Shown: positions 23,944-38,600, counted from the first letter of the stretch. The stretch is 64,000 nucleotides of DNA from Cardiocondyla obscurior (GCF_019399895.1 NC_091877.1:930001-994000), one strand, 5' to 3'. The notes: generated by a model from the sequence alone, not told the origin. Made by a program: numbers and translations.

Positions 23944-25855
23944 GGGGAGTAGGAAGGGGGGAGGTGGGTTTCGGGTAGCCGCGCGCGAGATAGCGGGCTT
24001 CGCCTAGCGACGATGTTTTATGGTACCGAGAGTTATTGTTGCAGTAATTTCCGTGTTACGACGCCGGGAGCTTCTTATCGAGGCGGCGGGGAGCTGGCGG
24101 CGCCAACCCCCCGAAGACGCCCGGGCGATCTTCCCTGAGGAGGATCGCTCGCGCAAGAAAAGCCGATCCCGTGCACGAGAGACGTGCCTCGCTGTTAGAC
24201 TTGCTCTCAGCGCGCGCGAGCGACGATTTTAATTTGTAATGCCCTTTTTGTTAATCGCGCAGTCGAGACGTGTCTCGCGTGAATTCGTAATATCGATAGC
24301 GCGAGCGAACGCGCGCTCTTATTAAACGCGCGAGCGGTAAGAACAGAGAGGATCGAGAAACGGCGAAGTTGAGAAATTTCCTTAAGAGAATAGGAAATTA
24401 AAACGTAGCTTCTCGTCCCGTCAAGCGTAAAATAACGACGTGAACGAGCCGAATCGCCACTTACGGCACTTTTACGATACACTCCAAGTGGATATCACAT
24501 CTCGCTACTGTCAGAGCCGCGAGATACGGTAGCAAAGACAGCCTTTAGAATTTATACACTTCGTATTACGATCAACTCGCGGCTGGACTTTCGCGTGCCT
24601 CGTATCGCGCCCGCAAATGGCCATCGCGGCAAAAAAAGCCGCCGTCCCTCACTTTGGTAGATGCGATAAAGAAAATTGCACGCGCGCGCCGCGTAATCAT
24701 GGGAAAGGGGTCATTTTCTGGAATTCGCGAGATCGACTTAAAGGAACCGAGAGAGGCCTGACAAAGCCGGTGAAAATAGATGATTCGAGATCAACAGGTC
24801 CGGTGGCGTTTTATGCGGCACGCGCGCGGCCCAGCGGTTTACAGCGGCAACGGAATCGCTGTAATGACGGGGAATTTGCTTAATACACCGCACGGAATGT
24901 ATCAGACGCCGAACTTCGTGAATCAGAAACTCGATCTCGCTCTCTCGCTTTCTCTCCTCCCCCCGTCTGCAACTTCTCCCGAGCTCTCGCTCTCGGCGTT
25001 CCGTGGCGTCGGCGAGAGTTAGACAAATGAATCGAATTAAGATCTAATCACGACGATAATCTATCTCGGCCCGGCATCTCTCGGAGTCATGTAGCATCCG
25101 ACGACTCGGGCGAGAGCGAGCCGAGCATCGCGAAACTTGGCGGAATACACACCACCGACCCTCCGCCCGCGTCGGTTCGCAAACCGCCGTCGTGAAATGC
25201 CAGTTTAACCCTTTCGCGCGGCGTTTCAATCTTCGGGCTCGGACTTGCCCGGTACCGTCGAGAGAGACTGACCCACGTTTCAATTTTCGACAACTCGAAT
25301 CCGCAAGCCAAGCGCTTGATTTGCACTTTAAAATATTAAAATACATTAACAAAACAACGATAAAATAAAAAAATATTTATAGCGATTATAAACATCAATT
25401 TTGCAGACAAACCACACCGGGAAAATAAAATTTACTGCATAGTTTAAATTCAGAAATATTTAAATACGGGCGTCAAACAAATCTGAAATAAAATTTAAAT
25501 ATAGCGGACATTTTTCAACTTTTACGCGGCCCACGTGTGATTTTTAATGAGGAAAAATTATGAAGTAATTAAATTAAGGTCTTTAAATTTTAATGCGCGA
25601 GAAAAAAAATTAGTTGTGTAACACGTAAAGAGATGGACGAGCTTTATGGCGCACGTCGGATGCGACCTAATACTCTTCCCGAGATTGCTTGGAATTTGTG
25701 CGAATTTTCGTAAAAGGCGCAGCAAATCTATATCGACTATCGGGAATCTCGATTGTGAGGTTGAATAATTCGTGCATACTCGAAAATCCAGTGGCATTAA
25801 AAATCACACTCGTGAAATCTCGCCGACATCCGTGAGTGATAGAATCCCAGTCCTC

Positions 25856-25914
25856 TATCGCTCTCTCTTCTCTCTCTCTCTTTCTCTCTCCTGCTCTCTC
25901 TCTCTCTTCCTTTA
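25856..25914 (+). repeat. (CT)n microsatellite, imperfect
   Basis: Dinucleotide CT runs are broken by TT and GC interruptions. No gene context. Confidence 0.85.
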
Positions 25915-27098
25915 GAAATATTAACCGCCCCGATTGCGGCGCAATTGGCGCAGCTTCACGTGCGATTTGATATTTATTGATTTCACGGTGGGGACTGACG
26001 TCATCTCGTTTATTATCGACGCTCGAGGGGATGCAGCAGCTTTCCTAAGTCGCGAGATTGGTCCGGTCGAGTAAACGCTGCGCGCGATAGCGTTGTAGAA
26101 GGATTTTAGCGGCGTGTACTCTCCGAGGAATTGATCAACGAGCGTGCAAGATTTCGCGACCAAAGGGCAGTAGGGCTTTTGTTCGCTGACTAGTTGAAAG
26201 ACAAAAAAAAAAAGAGGGAGGGTATTGAAAAGAAAAACTCGGCAAAATTGATTTTTTCAACCTTTCAATATTTTTATTACAACCAAAAATTACATACAGC
26301 GCGAAAACGTCACAAAAGTGGAGAAGAGAGAAAATAAACTTCAATGATTCAGTAATCGTAAAACAAAATTAAAAAATTTTTAAGGACAGGGAAACGAAGT
26401 AAAGTCGCAAAATAACGAGACGTCGCTCGAGTAATTTCTTGCCGCGTAGCGTTTGAGGTTGCGTTATTTTTTTCGCACGAATGACAGGTGGTATTCGTAA
26501 TTTTGCTGCGACTTAATCGCGTGACGGGACGCTTTCCTTGGTCCACAAAGTGTCGCGGAACGACGACCGTCGCGCGTTATCGCACATGTGCGGACACGCG
26601 CGGGGACAAAAGCTCCGGTTGCCGCAATAGTAATAAACGAGGGGACGCGGATGCGGAGGAAAAGAGGCTGCGGGTGACGGGGCGAGGGGAGGAGGGAAAG
26701 AGAAGAGCTTTCTTTTCCGCAGAGATCAATAACGCGGCGACATTACTTTTTACCGCGAGACGAAGATATAAATGGTGCTCCACCATTAGAGAGCGGCCGA
26801 TCGATATTCTATCTACCCGACTTTCGGACGCGTTACGCGGGAGCGCCAAAAAGTGCAGCTTCCGCGGAGACGGAAGGGAGGAACAGGGCAGAGATCTTCG
26901 AGTTTTCACGTCGAGGAGAAATTTCCCAGGACGCGCAAACGACCGAGCGGAACTTTTCTCTAGCGAAAGATGTCGCGCACACCTTCCCCCGGAAAGACGG
27001 AAAACGCGAGCGAGAGGAAAGCCGATCCCGCGCGAACGATGACACGCCGCTTCGTAAATAAAATATTTCGCGAAACTGAACGCGACGTTGCATTTGCA

Positions 27099-27120
27099 GG
27101 AAGGGCAGTTTTGCCCTTCC
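27099..27120 (+). other. Perfect 9-bp hairpin with GTTT loop
   Basis: GGAAGGGCA pairs with TGCCCTTCC around four bases. A second small inverted repeat, GTGGACT/AGTCCAC, follows at 27212-27227 after a purine-rich stretch. About two such 9-bp stems are expected by chance in this length, so no function is claimed. Confidence 0.4.
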
Positions 27121-27560
27121 GGTTACAAAAGCGAAACGGGTCACGGGCGGTCTTTGTACGGAGAATCTTAGCGAAAGTAAAAGAAAAAAGAAAAGAGAGA
27201 AAAAAAAAAGAGTGGACTTGAGTCCACAATGATGCGGGCTTCTGAAATGTGAAGTCGTCGTTGCTCTAAAAACGTACTCAATAAATTACGAGTTTACCCT
27301 ACAAATAGCGTCGTCCAAAGTTTATAACCAGAAACCATTTGAAACAGTTACAATATTTCTTTTTTAGGATTTTATAAAAGTTGCTGTTGCGTTACTTGTC
27401 AGATATCGCGCGTCAAATATGTATAAATCTTTTACATTAATGATAAACTGATCAAAAACAGCTTTTATGTGATTTTTAACGTTTTCTGACCGCGATATTT
27501 AACCTCGCGTCTATAATTGTCGAGTCCAAGAAGAGACTCCGAAGAAGTTCTTGCTCTCGT

Positions 27561-27612
27561 AATAATAATGAAATAATAATAATAATAATAATAATAGAGA
27601 TGATAATAATAA
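27561..27612 (+). repeat. (AAT)n trinucleotide microsatellite
   Basis: AAT units with a few interruptions (ATG, AGAGATG). It lies in an AT-rich non-coding stretch. Confidence 0.9.
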
Positions 27613-30600
27613 AGGCGAGCAAAAGGAGATCGAAGTAAAAGGCATTTATCAGCCTTTGTTCCTTCGTGTTATTAGCGGTTAAATTTTCTTCATTTAATTT
27701 TAATGATTCGTCTTATTAATTTGTCAGGAAAATCGGCGAGCAACGATAATACGTCGCATATCACTTTTCTCTCCTTCCCTTTTTTTTTCTCTCTGTCTCT
27801 CTTTCTTTATTTTTTAAACTAATTTCAACAATTCTCTAATTTCATTTACGTCGCTGTCTCGTATATTGAGAGTTTTATTTACCTTCAAGAGAGGATGAGT
27901 AAGCGAGCGAAATAAAATTAATATTAAACTGCAAGGCGGTGCGCAATACAAATTCATAGTCGTCTAAATTTTTAAAACGTGCTTGTACGTTTATTATTCG
28001 TTCATTTGTATAATTTCGAATTTAAAGAACCAGCTTTACAAATAATAATTCTGAGCTTTCGTTTCCTTAAAATTGTGTATATATTTAGCGAGCTGATCAA
28101 ACACAGCAACCGCGAACATTCGTCGGGGATGTGTGTTGTTGGATGTCTTATTTTTGTAGTGATTGATATGTTTGAAATGTCTGCGTTTGCTGTTCGTTCG
28201 CTAAGCGTATATACATCTTAATATATAACCAGACGATTGTGAAGTCTTTTTGCAGGATAATCTCTTTCTCTCTCTCTTATTTACTAAAATAAATCGAATT
28301 TGTTGCAAGCCATTTTCGCATATAATAACAATGATCTGTAAAACTGTGCCGTTTAAACGCTACGAAGAAAAAAAAAAAATAAATACATACATGTGTATTT
28401 TAACGGTCGCGCAACCTGCGAAAGCTGCGAAAGGCTCAATTAAACAATTTTTCCTCCCTACCCCCGTGGAAAAAAAAAACGGTGTTAGCGTAAGCACGTT
28501 CAACGCGCGTAGCATGGAACGCGCTTACAAGAGTGCACAGAGGTATATAAATCGCGCGCCGCGCGTCCAATCTGCGCGTTTGGGGAGGGAAAAAAAAATA
28601 AAAAATAAAAGCGGAAGGGAATAAAAGTCGCGTGCGAAAAAAAAAAAAAGCGGGTAGCGATTGACCGACCAAATATGGGCCAGCGGATTTAGCCGACTTA
28701 AGTCCATTTTCCATATTTATTCATATTCATACAGCCGTGACATCCGCCCGCCCGCACTTTTGCCTCGCGCGATCGTATAAATTCTCGATATCCGCGCGCA
28801 CGCCCTGTCTTTCTATCTTCCTACCCAGTTTTTTTTCTTTCTTTTTTTTTTCTTTTTTTCCTCTCTTTCTCTTTTCCCCCCTTTTTTTTTTCGCGCGGGG
28901 CTATTTTTTCGCAGCGTACCACCTACGGCTCGATACACCGCATCCGTCGATGCTGAATTATTAGACGAGAGCGTACACGGAGGATCAGTCGCGTTTCCCT
29001 TCTCGCGATTACATGTTTAATCGCGAGTCGCAGTTTAATCGTGACAAACGTCCCGACTACAAATCCGATCCCGTTAAGGACTCGTAAAATCTGCATTAAG
29101 CTCCGCGGACAATTCTCGTCGAAGACAGCTTCCCTTCGAAATGGAATTAATTAAGTAATATTCACGACAGGCCTCGCGAGTTCCAAAAACTGTGCAAACA
29201 AATTAATATTCTTGTTTTTCCATTTTCTACATTCGAGGTATTCATATCTTTTAACCTTTCCTATAATATTTGATTGAAGTGATTAATCGGCGTCTTCTAA
29301 AATGTTCATTAAGAAGTAATTTCGAGTGTTTTGCGAACTCTCGTGTGTCTTCCTTGTTTTCGTGTCGCGCGACCGAAAATTTATTTGCGCCGTTTCGCTG
29401 AGTTTAGGACGAAAGGGACTTCCTCGGACGAAGTAGGATGACATATGTACTCGGCGGCTTAGTCATACGAGCCTCTCTTCCGTGTCGACCGCGGTGGTGA
29501 GTCATTTGGCTCTGATAGAAATCGTGAATTCGAATGTTTTACGACGGGCAGGCCCTAATATCACAATTGAGATTAATGCTATGCTAATGATAGTGCTGGA
29601 GGTAATGATGTAATATATAACCCTGACGCTTAGTCTTTAATCATTTTGGCACTGACGCATTCGCGGCCCTTTTATCGAGCTGAATAATGAAGAATTCCGC
29701 GCAATGCATAATTATCATGTAAATGTAATCATTTATATTCGCATTAAAATATTTGTTCGCTTACTCATTAAATACGGCCGCGTATTAAATTGTCGCCGCG
29801 GCGGCAATTACAGTAATTTCGTCGCGACATAATTCAAATGAGAAACTGGCTGCGCGTGTATTAAATTACTTATCTTATCGTTCCGAGTGATAATTGTAAT
29901 GCAGCTATTTAAAGATTAAAGAATAAACTCTCGCAATTACCGCTCTGGATTTCGAAAGCGGGGCAAGATCTGGGGAGAGAGAGAGCTCGTAAGTAATCAG
30001 CCGCGAGATAAATGTAATACACAATCGCGTGCGTTGTTCGCGTATGTTAATTGCGCCGCGAGTGTAATAAGAAAAGGGCAGCGTTAACTTGGGGAAAAAA
30101 AAAAAATAAAAAAGAAAAAAAACGAACGGGTCTCGCCGGCGATGTAATATTTGTTCGGGAAAAGGACAATCTCTGCCGAGGAAAAGTAATTTTCGTCACA
30201 GACGCCTGACGATCGTCGTAATCGCGGTGGCGAACTTGGCGCCGGCGTGTCACGGACGGTAAGGTGCCTCGGCCATTGTGAGGGTGAATGGAATCGTTCC
30301 TAACTCGTCGAGATAACAATCGATCCGACGACCGCGCTCGAAAGGCTCTTCGCGCGACGTTCTCCAGCTCGAAGTCACCAGTTGAGACTGAACAAGACCG
30401 TAAAGATAAATAAAATGGTGGCTTCAAAGCGAGCCAAAACCGGGCGCGATAGGTCGCTCGACGACTCGCGTTTCCCTCGAAGAAAAATAAACCCGATTAC
30501 CGTCTACGCGCTGCATTTACATGGAGCCTCGGGGCGTTCTTTTTCTCCCCCCCTGCGTCCCACCCCTTCAACCTCGCGCCGAGTTAACTCTTTTCACCCC

Positions 30601-30837
30601 TGCTTACATGCGCATTGTACGTTACTTAAATAGAACGTTGCGCGAGGCATTCAATTCTCCGCTCTTTTCCCTGCGTAGATGAATATTTTTTTCTTTCTTT
30701 CCTTTTTTTTTTTATTTGTTGCTTCGCGGTTTTTCTTACATCGAACCAGACTTCGCTCCTCCGAACGTAAGTTTTTCTACCGTTTTTCCCGCCGATTACG
30801 ATTTTCAATGTTGATCCTAATCGCCGTGGCTAAACAA

Positions 30838-30859
30838 TTTTTTTTTTTTTTTTTTTTTT
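30838..30859 (+). repeat. Poly(T) tract, 22 T
   Basis: Uninterrupted T run in non-coding sequence. Confidence 0.9.
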
Positions 30860-31869
30860 ACAAATTTATGACCATTACGTTACTTTCCTTGATACGCAAA
30901 ATTCATCGCTTTGCAAATCATATGAAAATGATTCGCCCGTGTCGTTTGTTACTTGGCGCGATCGCGATGTGATTTCAATCAGTTTTCTCTGTATTCGAAT
31001 GCAAACGCGGCACCAGTCGCTATATCCGAGGAGGAGCTAATTAAGGCTGGAGAAAATTGCGCGAATGCAAAGTCGATCTATTTTAATCTGGCTTTAGTGG
31101 CTCGAATCTGAATTCCGCAGAAGGGCAAAGGGCGAAGGGAAGAGAGTTAGGGTTCGATTCGCCGGAGAATCGTCGCTGATTATGCACGAAAGGGGCGAGG
31201 CGACTTCCCGATCTCGCAGGATTCCGTTAAGTCGGTACGTACGCGCCGAGGCTGACTTTTTACGCGCAAGGACCTGCCGAGATCCGAAGAATACGGCGAT
31301 ACAGTAACCGCTGCTAATATCGCAACAATTACAATAACAGCGTAACGTTATCGCAGATACTACGCGCGTAACAAAATTAAGCGCACTGTTATTACTGCGA
31401 TGTTATTATGATAATATTATTATTACGTCTAATGTAGACAAGTTATAAAGTTCCCACATTCAGAACTTGTAACTACTTCACCGCCGAGCTCGTCGGGAAG
31501 GAAAGGGGGGTAAACTTTGAGGGAGGGACACCGCGGCGAAACGGTCGCGATCGCAACTCGCATAGATCACTTGGCGACACGCACGACTTGGCATTGTTCG
31601 GCCAATCAAACTTCTCGGGGAATATGCCGTAGTGATTTCAGGATTACGGGCTTCCAGCGAAGACCCTTTCGGCAAAAGAGTATGTGTGTGAGAGAGAAAG
31701 ATAGGGTGCGCGTTTCTCTCGTTGGATGTGCTTGATTTGCGCGCGGTGAATTTCCCGCGCCGTTCCGGCCCTTTCAATCTGTTACGCTTATCTCGGGCGA
31801 TTTTCTCTACTTAAGCCTAAGTCGACTTAAGCCCTGCTTCTCTTCCTTGCGACGCGGGGTCAATTGTCG

Positions 31870-31897
31870 ACGTTCGAATCCGCGCGACCGACCTGCG
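31870..31897 (+). repeat. Short dispersed element, first copy
   Basis: It contains ACGTTCGAATCC followed by CGACCGACCTGCG. The same two blocks occur at 37943-37972 with a 2-nt longer spacer. The first block resembles a Pol III B box (GTTCGAATCC), but no A box or tRNA fold accompanies either copy. Confidence 0.4.
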
Positions 31898-34660
31898 GGA
31901 TTGGCTGGCTGACTTGCCCTAAGAGAGTTCGTCCAACAACACCCTTAATAAGGACCACGTTGCGCTCCAGATGTGACGTCGCACGTCCTAGGAATAGTTC
32001 GGGACTCCTGGTCGTCGACTATTATTAGTCGGCACGCCACGGCGATATCGCGCGGGTAGAAAATAGCGGCCACTCGATTGCACTTTCAGCATTTCTAAAT
32101 AAATAACACCTGGACTCGTGACTCCGGTTAAATATAATACCGACAAAAATTCGGTGTTAGTTTAAACAAAAGGCATCGATAAATGAAACTAGGAATCGCC
32201 ATTACGAAACAGCGGCTCGCGGTATCGATTTTAACGGGTTATTAATATGACGCAACACTTGATACTCGTCGCGATTTAACTTGCTCGTGCGACGGCAAGG
32301 TGCGGTCCGGCTTCCACTTTAAGGGACTGCTCTCTGTTCACGTATCCCATCCGCGTACGCTCGCGTAAGAGAGGTTTCTCCAAACACACGACCGAAAGAG
32401 ACGTCGTCGTCCGGGCGGGTGAGAAAAAGGAAACACGAGGACTGCTACGAGAGTACGTGACGCCTCGAGTGGCGCTAATCGGCATTCCCGACAGCAAGTC
32501 GCGTGCTACGAAGGCAAGAAGGAGGAGAAGAAGAAGGAGAGAGAACGAAAGGAACTTCCCGTGCAGTAATTTTTTCCTCCGCTGGACCCTCTCCCCTCCC
32601 CACGCCTCGCTCGAGACGTACGACAGTGTTTCCCAAACTAATTTCGCCGCGGAACTTGGAGCCCTCGCCATACATTCGCCCGCATTAACGGCGCAAGCCC
32701 TGTCCCTGCCGTATGTCACCCCTAACTGCGCCCTCCTCCCTCCCCCGAAGCTGCAGCCGATTTTTATGGCGGGTTACGTCTCCCTTAATTTCTATTAAAC
32801 GTTCTGTCTCTAATTAAAATGGACCTCTAATTAAAATTCTGTCGCGGGATATTCATTAGAGCATTCCGGGATTCCGTGTATCAATCGTAACGGTATTTGT
32901 TACGTCGCCGGGCGGATTACGCGACTCCCGGCTGCGTTTTATTTTTGCAAAAACGCTCCGAAATATCGCCGTCCACTCGGAAGCGGAAAATCGGATTATT
33001 CGACGACACGCGCATTTTCGCGAGGAAAATATATAGAGAGAGCGGCAGGATACCTCACGGCTCGATATCCGAGAAGACGCTAATGAGCGACGTTGTAACG
33101 AGCGGCGTGTACAATGAAACTTTTTCAATGACAACTCCGGGAAGTGCCGTGCGAGCGGGTACCGTTCTCCTCCATCGCGAGGAGATCGGCCGCGACGGAT
33201 GGAAAAATCCGGGAAAAATTTTGCGGGCGAATTCAATGTATTGGACAGATTTATTGCTCGCGTGGCTGTCGTCGATAGTGCGGAAGTTCGTTCGGAGGTT
33301 CGAGCCACTCACCCGGTACAAGTTTGAAAAGATTAAAACTTTCCGTGTCCATTCTCCGGGAGTTCTTACAGTCATCTTTGCCGATACTTTAAGTCCTCGA
33401 AGAAGATGGATATCGCGATATGAATTTTCGCTTTAGCGTGGCACGTTGAATTTGCGCGCGTTACCCGGCACCCGCGCGCTTGAAAAATGCACGAGTTAGC
33501 GAAAAATTTTCCTTTCGCCGCGTTATTGACTGTCGCGCGATCTTATCGCGCCGATAAAATTGCGAGGGCATTCTAAGTGCGTTCTTAAACGGCGCCGCTT
33601 CAGGGCGCGAGCTGCCAATTACGGGCGCAGAGAGCTTCGGGATTGACGCGTTCGAGATTCCTCGGTCTCTTGCGATTTTCCGGCGTCTTTGCGGCGCTGG
33701 GAAATCCCGGGGATGACGCGTGGCGTTTCATTCCGGCGCGATGTGTTGTAATCACAACGAAACGGACAAATATGCCGTATTGCGCGATGCAACGGGCGCG
33801 CATGCAGGAGTATGCATCGCGGAGAATCGCCCGAAACATTGTCAGAACCTTGCGTAATCTGAAATCCTGGCGGAGCCTTGATATATCGTGCATTCCGCGC
33901 TCTGAAATTAACTTCCGACGTATCTAAACGTAACTTTACGGTTAGGTTAGAGGGGAGAGGGGGCAACGCGCGCGCGGTAATTAATTAACTAACGTATATA
34001 CAATTACGAGCCATTAATGCCACGTTAACGCGCCCCGCTAACGCGAGACTCGCTCGCAGTCTTGTCGTTGAAACCATTAAACCTCGATGAGTCTCGCGTT
34101 ACAAGTGCCTCGCCGTTTTTATTGTGGAGGCATAAACACGCGCGCGGCCCACGTGCGTCAGCTCGTCAGTAAACTGCGAAGATTTCGCCCCGGTACATAT
34201 GTCTGAATACGATATCGCGCAGAGAGAAGGGAAAAAAAAAAAGGGAAAAAGAAAAAGAAAATAAAAAAAAAGATTAACGTCGTCTAACTTGCCGGCGGGA
34301 TACGTGCCGCGAAAAATGTCGGCAAAAAGTGCAGCATGCGATCATATGCTCAATATTTCACGATGTAAGATAGTTTCTCAGCGCGGATCTCGTATCTCGC
34401 ATTTATATTTCTCGTGAGATGTACGCGTGGAACGCGTTTTGAAAATTTATTCGATGGCGTAGTAAAACAGTTGCTGTTCTTCATCGAGTCCGATCTGGAT
34501 ATCGGCATGAATTAAATACAGACGTTAAATTAGCAATAACACCCGCAACACCGCAGCGTTAGAACTTAACGGCTTATGCGCGAGTGAATTAATGACCAGC
34601 CGAGTCACGCCCGGCTAATCAAAATTCATTCAATGTCGATATTAACGAGGGATCATACAG

Positions 34661-35605
34661 TTTTCTACATGTTTTATTTCGATGGCGCGATTAAAGAAAA
34701 ATATTTTAATTAAAAAATTTTAACTTTACAATAACTCAATCTGTTAGAAATGTTTCTTTCAATTAATAATAGATATATATTTTTTTTTTAATTACGCAAC
34801 TTGAAAACTTAATCGCGCAAAAATTTTTTTGACAGCGAACAGTATATTGAACGCATTTTTATAGATTTATTTTTATATTTAAATTTATCGTCGTGTAAAC
34901 TTCGCCTTTGCGCATCAAACGGTTCATCAACACAGCTGATACTCTGAGAAATTAAAGTATCTTCACCGTCGTCTTAATGAATATATGATGAATATGAGTG
35001 ATATTTTGATTTTTGATTGATTAATAGTTTAATACGTGTCGGAAATATCCATCAGTAAATAAATTTTTATAATTAAATTAAGTTCTTAAGCCCCATCCAT
35101 CAAGCGAAACGATGAAAGGGTGGAGATATTTATGGGAAGGATGAAATAAAAAGTAATGCGGCGTAAAAATAAGCTTATCAAAATACACTTTTAGCAAAAT
35201 AATTTCATTATACATATATGTCCGTGGAAAACATCTCGTCTATAAAAAAAAGAGCGGTGTTAAATCCGCGTTGAAAATTCATGATAAAATCACAAATCAA
35301 TTTACGAAAAATAGCTACTAGCCTTAAAAATGCAGTAAAAAAATATTTGCAGATTGTCTAAATTAAAATAATCATTAATCAAATTATTAAAAAAAAATAA
35401 CGTCATTAAAATTCGCATTTCTTTTCGTTTCTATTCGCATCTAATTCTCTGAGAGAGAAAAAATAATTGATCACCTCTGGATCGAATCGTAATTTTATGA
35501 CAGTTTTAACAATAAAAATGATTGAATCACATTTATCGTTAGAAATATATATCATTCATCAAATTACGTTCGAGCCCAAAAGTGACTATTATTTCCTCAG
35601 CGTAC
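34661..35605. other. AT-rich island, about 0.95 kb
   Basis: A and T dominate with many short homopolymer runs. No open frame of note, no inverted terminal repeats and no recognisable element. Confidence 0.65.
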
Positions 35606-38600
35606 ACGTTTGAAAAATTGCCGAGTCCCTTGTACTAAAACGAGAACACCCGGGGTCCTATCGTGTCCCGAGAAGCGGAGACGAGGAAACGCCAACTTTT
35701 CTCGTCGCGGAAGTGTTTGGGAGGCACTGACAACGCGCGAGCGCGCGATTTCTCATCCATCTCACGTCCGCGAGTTTCTCGCGGGCGAGCCCGCGTGCAA
35801 TAACGAGCCAGCGCCACGTTCTGAAGTATTTAAACGTCATTGCGGGATGAATGGCCGGGACGTCGCCTCGCCAATATCCGCGCGAGGCCGAAAACAACGC
35901 ACGTCGCGCGACGGGAAACGTCGAACGACATCCGCGGACGGGGTGGCCCCGGAACTCGACGTGCCGCAACGGCGCGCGTCGCATGGCGATATGCAATATC
36001 GCGCGCGCCCGGTCCCGCGTTGCTTTGCGAAGTGACACGTGTGCGAGCCGAGGGCCAGTCAGGGTCGAATATCAGAGACGAGAGCTCGTGAAAAGCAGGG
36101 CTTTTCCCATTTTAGGAAAGTCGCGCCTCGAATTCACGTTTTTGAAGAAGAGAGAAAGAGGAAAATAAAAAAAAAAAAAAAAAAGAACACAAATACAGCG
36201 CAACCATTCATTAAAATACATTAGTATCCTGGGTAAATCGCGTGAATATTGCTCTGTTACTCGAGCCGGTGACAATAAATTACAGAGTATCCGATGACGC
36301 GCATTTCTATGTAATATATAACGCGTTATCACGCGGGTGTTAATTGAAAGTGTACATAAGAGGTTTGCACTTTTAACGCGAAAGCCACGGAATTAGCGGG
36401 TCTCCCTTTCCAAGTCGGTTCTCCGAAGCGCTTTAGAGAAGCGATGGGCCATCGTGCCATGATAAGGCGAACGTAACAGCGAAAGAAATCGCGGGAAGCG
36501 CACACACGCGCGTGCAGGTGTCTCGAATTGTTTGTAATAAAGGCGACATGCAGGATATTTGCAGGCTGATACACGTAATTGGTGCCAGACGGCGAAGTTG
36601 CCGGTGGAGTTTCTTAGTTTCGCGCGACCCTCCCGTTCAATTTTAGCGAGTAACTTATATATTAATTCATATATACGGACCCATGGCGGCGTGTATACAC
36701 GCCTGCCTACAGCGATTCATGCAAATCGGTCGGCGTTCCTCCGTCAAATGTTAACCGACAAACAATAAGTCAAACGCAAAGCGAGAATAAAGACAAACGT
36801 GTTAGACTCCCTTCGTCCGTCGCTCGTGATTTAAAGATCAAAGGGAAAGAGGCACGTTGCTCCCGTTTCCGGTTTTTGGCAAACACCTCGCAGCAGGCAC
36901 GTCAATAATCGAGCGCCCTGCACGGTGGAGGGGGGAGGGAGGGAGGCAAAGGGGTTGTTGGACGAGTCAAGGTAACGAAAGGTATCCCTCGCGTGCCCCT
37001 CTGGCGTTCCCCCGTACCCGGTCGCGAATTATTGGGACGGATATTTCCATAGACGTAATTGAGACGTCGAACGACGGTGAATTCGAGCGGGATCGATATA
37101 ACGTCGCCGTTACTTCCACTTACCGTAAAACTATCTCCGGCTAGGCCGAGCGTGGTATTAGAAAACGCGGACGAGAAAATGACACGTTACCGTGGGGCCG
37201 TCCTGCGGGATTTGCCCCCCTTCCCCGAGACTTCCTGCAGATTGCACAACCGAGGAAAGACAGTTTCGAGCCCGGAAGGAGAGAGAGGGAGTTGCGCGTG
37301 TCGCTGCACGATCGCTAATTTTTTAAAAGGCCTCGTCGGTATTTAGGCGGACTCTTCGCAGCCGTTCCTCGTCCTCGCGAACTAACTCGAGGCAAGGCGT
37401 GAGAACTTGGAAACGTGTGACGGGGGGGAAGGGCAACTTATCGCCGCGCGACATGCGACCTCCGCCCTGCGCCCGTCATACTCAGCGTCGTTGCATGACG
37501 AGGGGCACTCGAGAGAACTTCGGTACAACGCTCGTATTCGCGCTCGCGCAATCCACGTCGTTGTCCTTTATTACTGCTATTATTATTATTATTGCAACGG
37601 CGAAGAAACGCCGGCCGCGCGAGAGAAAAGAGAAATGGAGAACCGCCGGAAGCGACAATTAACGACGAGAATTTTTTAACTCGATAGGAAGTTTTCGGAG
37701 GATCTAGGCGGCTATCTTTCTCGCGCGTCGAATTACCGCGGAAAGAATCGCGAGAGTGCGTTAACGCGCGAAACAGATTCTCGAAAAACGAACGCCTGTC
37801 TACGTTTCGCGTTCGCGTCAATTAGAGAGGACGCAAAAGACTGAAATATATAAATGATATATTATATATGCTGTAATTTAATTATACTTTTACGAAAATA
37901 AGGATATTTTTACGGGCGGGTGTTTTTTTTTTGACCTGGCGAACGTTCGAATCCATGACCGACCGACCTGCGCTCTCGACGTTGAACAAAAATAAAATTA
38001 ATGCGAAACTGGTCTTTTAATTATAATTAAAACGAGGCAATTTTCCACAGAACGCACTAAATCGCTATTCGCATCAATAAACTTTCGTGCCGTGCCGTAT
38101 TTTATTTTAATGATTTTTTTATGTCGCAGCTTTTACTTTTATTTCATAAGGGTCTCCGATACGCAAGTTATTAAAGAATTAAAGTCAGAACTTTACGACA
38201 ATATTTTTGAAGCACTTACTTCCCTCGCGAGTGGGAATTCTTATTTTAATAAGAAACTTTGTCTCGGACATTACTTACCTACTTATCCGGCGCTATTTGA
38301 TTTCGTCCTAAGCTTATATATATACATATACAAATTTAGTTTAAACACACCTCGCGTACAATGCCTGCCACGTTTAGCAAATATTTGTCGCGATTATGCG
38401 CCGTGCAATCATTTAGATTACGAATTGCCGTTCGAATGCGCATAAATATATTCTCCCACGTCGGTATTTGCCGCCGCGTAACCGTAATTCCGCACGGACG
38501 GAGCGTTCAGAGTTTCACGCGCGCGATAAACGCGCGAGCGATACAGCTCGTACGTGTTTTCCGAAAGCAAGCGCTCGGCTTTACTCGCGCGTCCGTATAC

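Larger units (their letters stand above)
22500..24250. other. GC-rich patch, possible promoter or first exon
   Basis: This is one of the most GC-rich parts of the window. It contains a good donor-like site GAG|GTGAGA (GT at 23097-23098), a long (TC)n tract at 23664-23709, and several perfect hairpins between 23712 and 23943. A gene start is possible, but no initiator, coding exon or matching acceptor could be tied to it. Open frames such as 23116-23361 have no recognisable content. Confidence 0.3.
24251..29430. other. Non-coding stretch with AT-rich islands and microsatellites
   Basis: No gene is supported. AT-rich patches occur at about 25320-25610 and 27240-28440, with purine-rich and T-rich runs around 28370-28900. 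Short open frames match nothing known. Confidence 0.6.
29431..34660. other. Non-coding stretch
   Basis: No gene is supported. The part at 29440-29700 is free of simple repeats and has a mixed, information-rich look that could fit a conserved non-coding element, but this cannot be judged without other genomes. Elsewhere it is CpG-rich DNA with purine runs (30088-30122, 34230-34272). Confidence 0.55.

Noticed and set aside
31089..31160. tRNA-like A box (TGGCTTTAGTGG) and B box (GGTTCGATTC)
   Set aside because: The acceptor and T stems do not pair when the boxes are placed at their normal tRNA positions, so this is not a tRNA gene.
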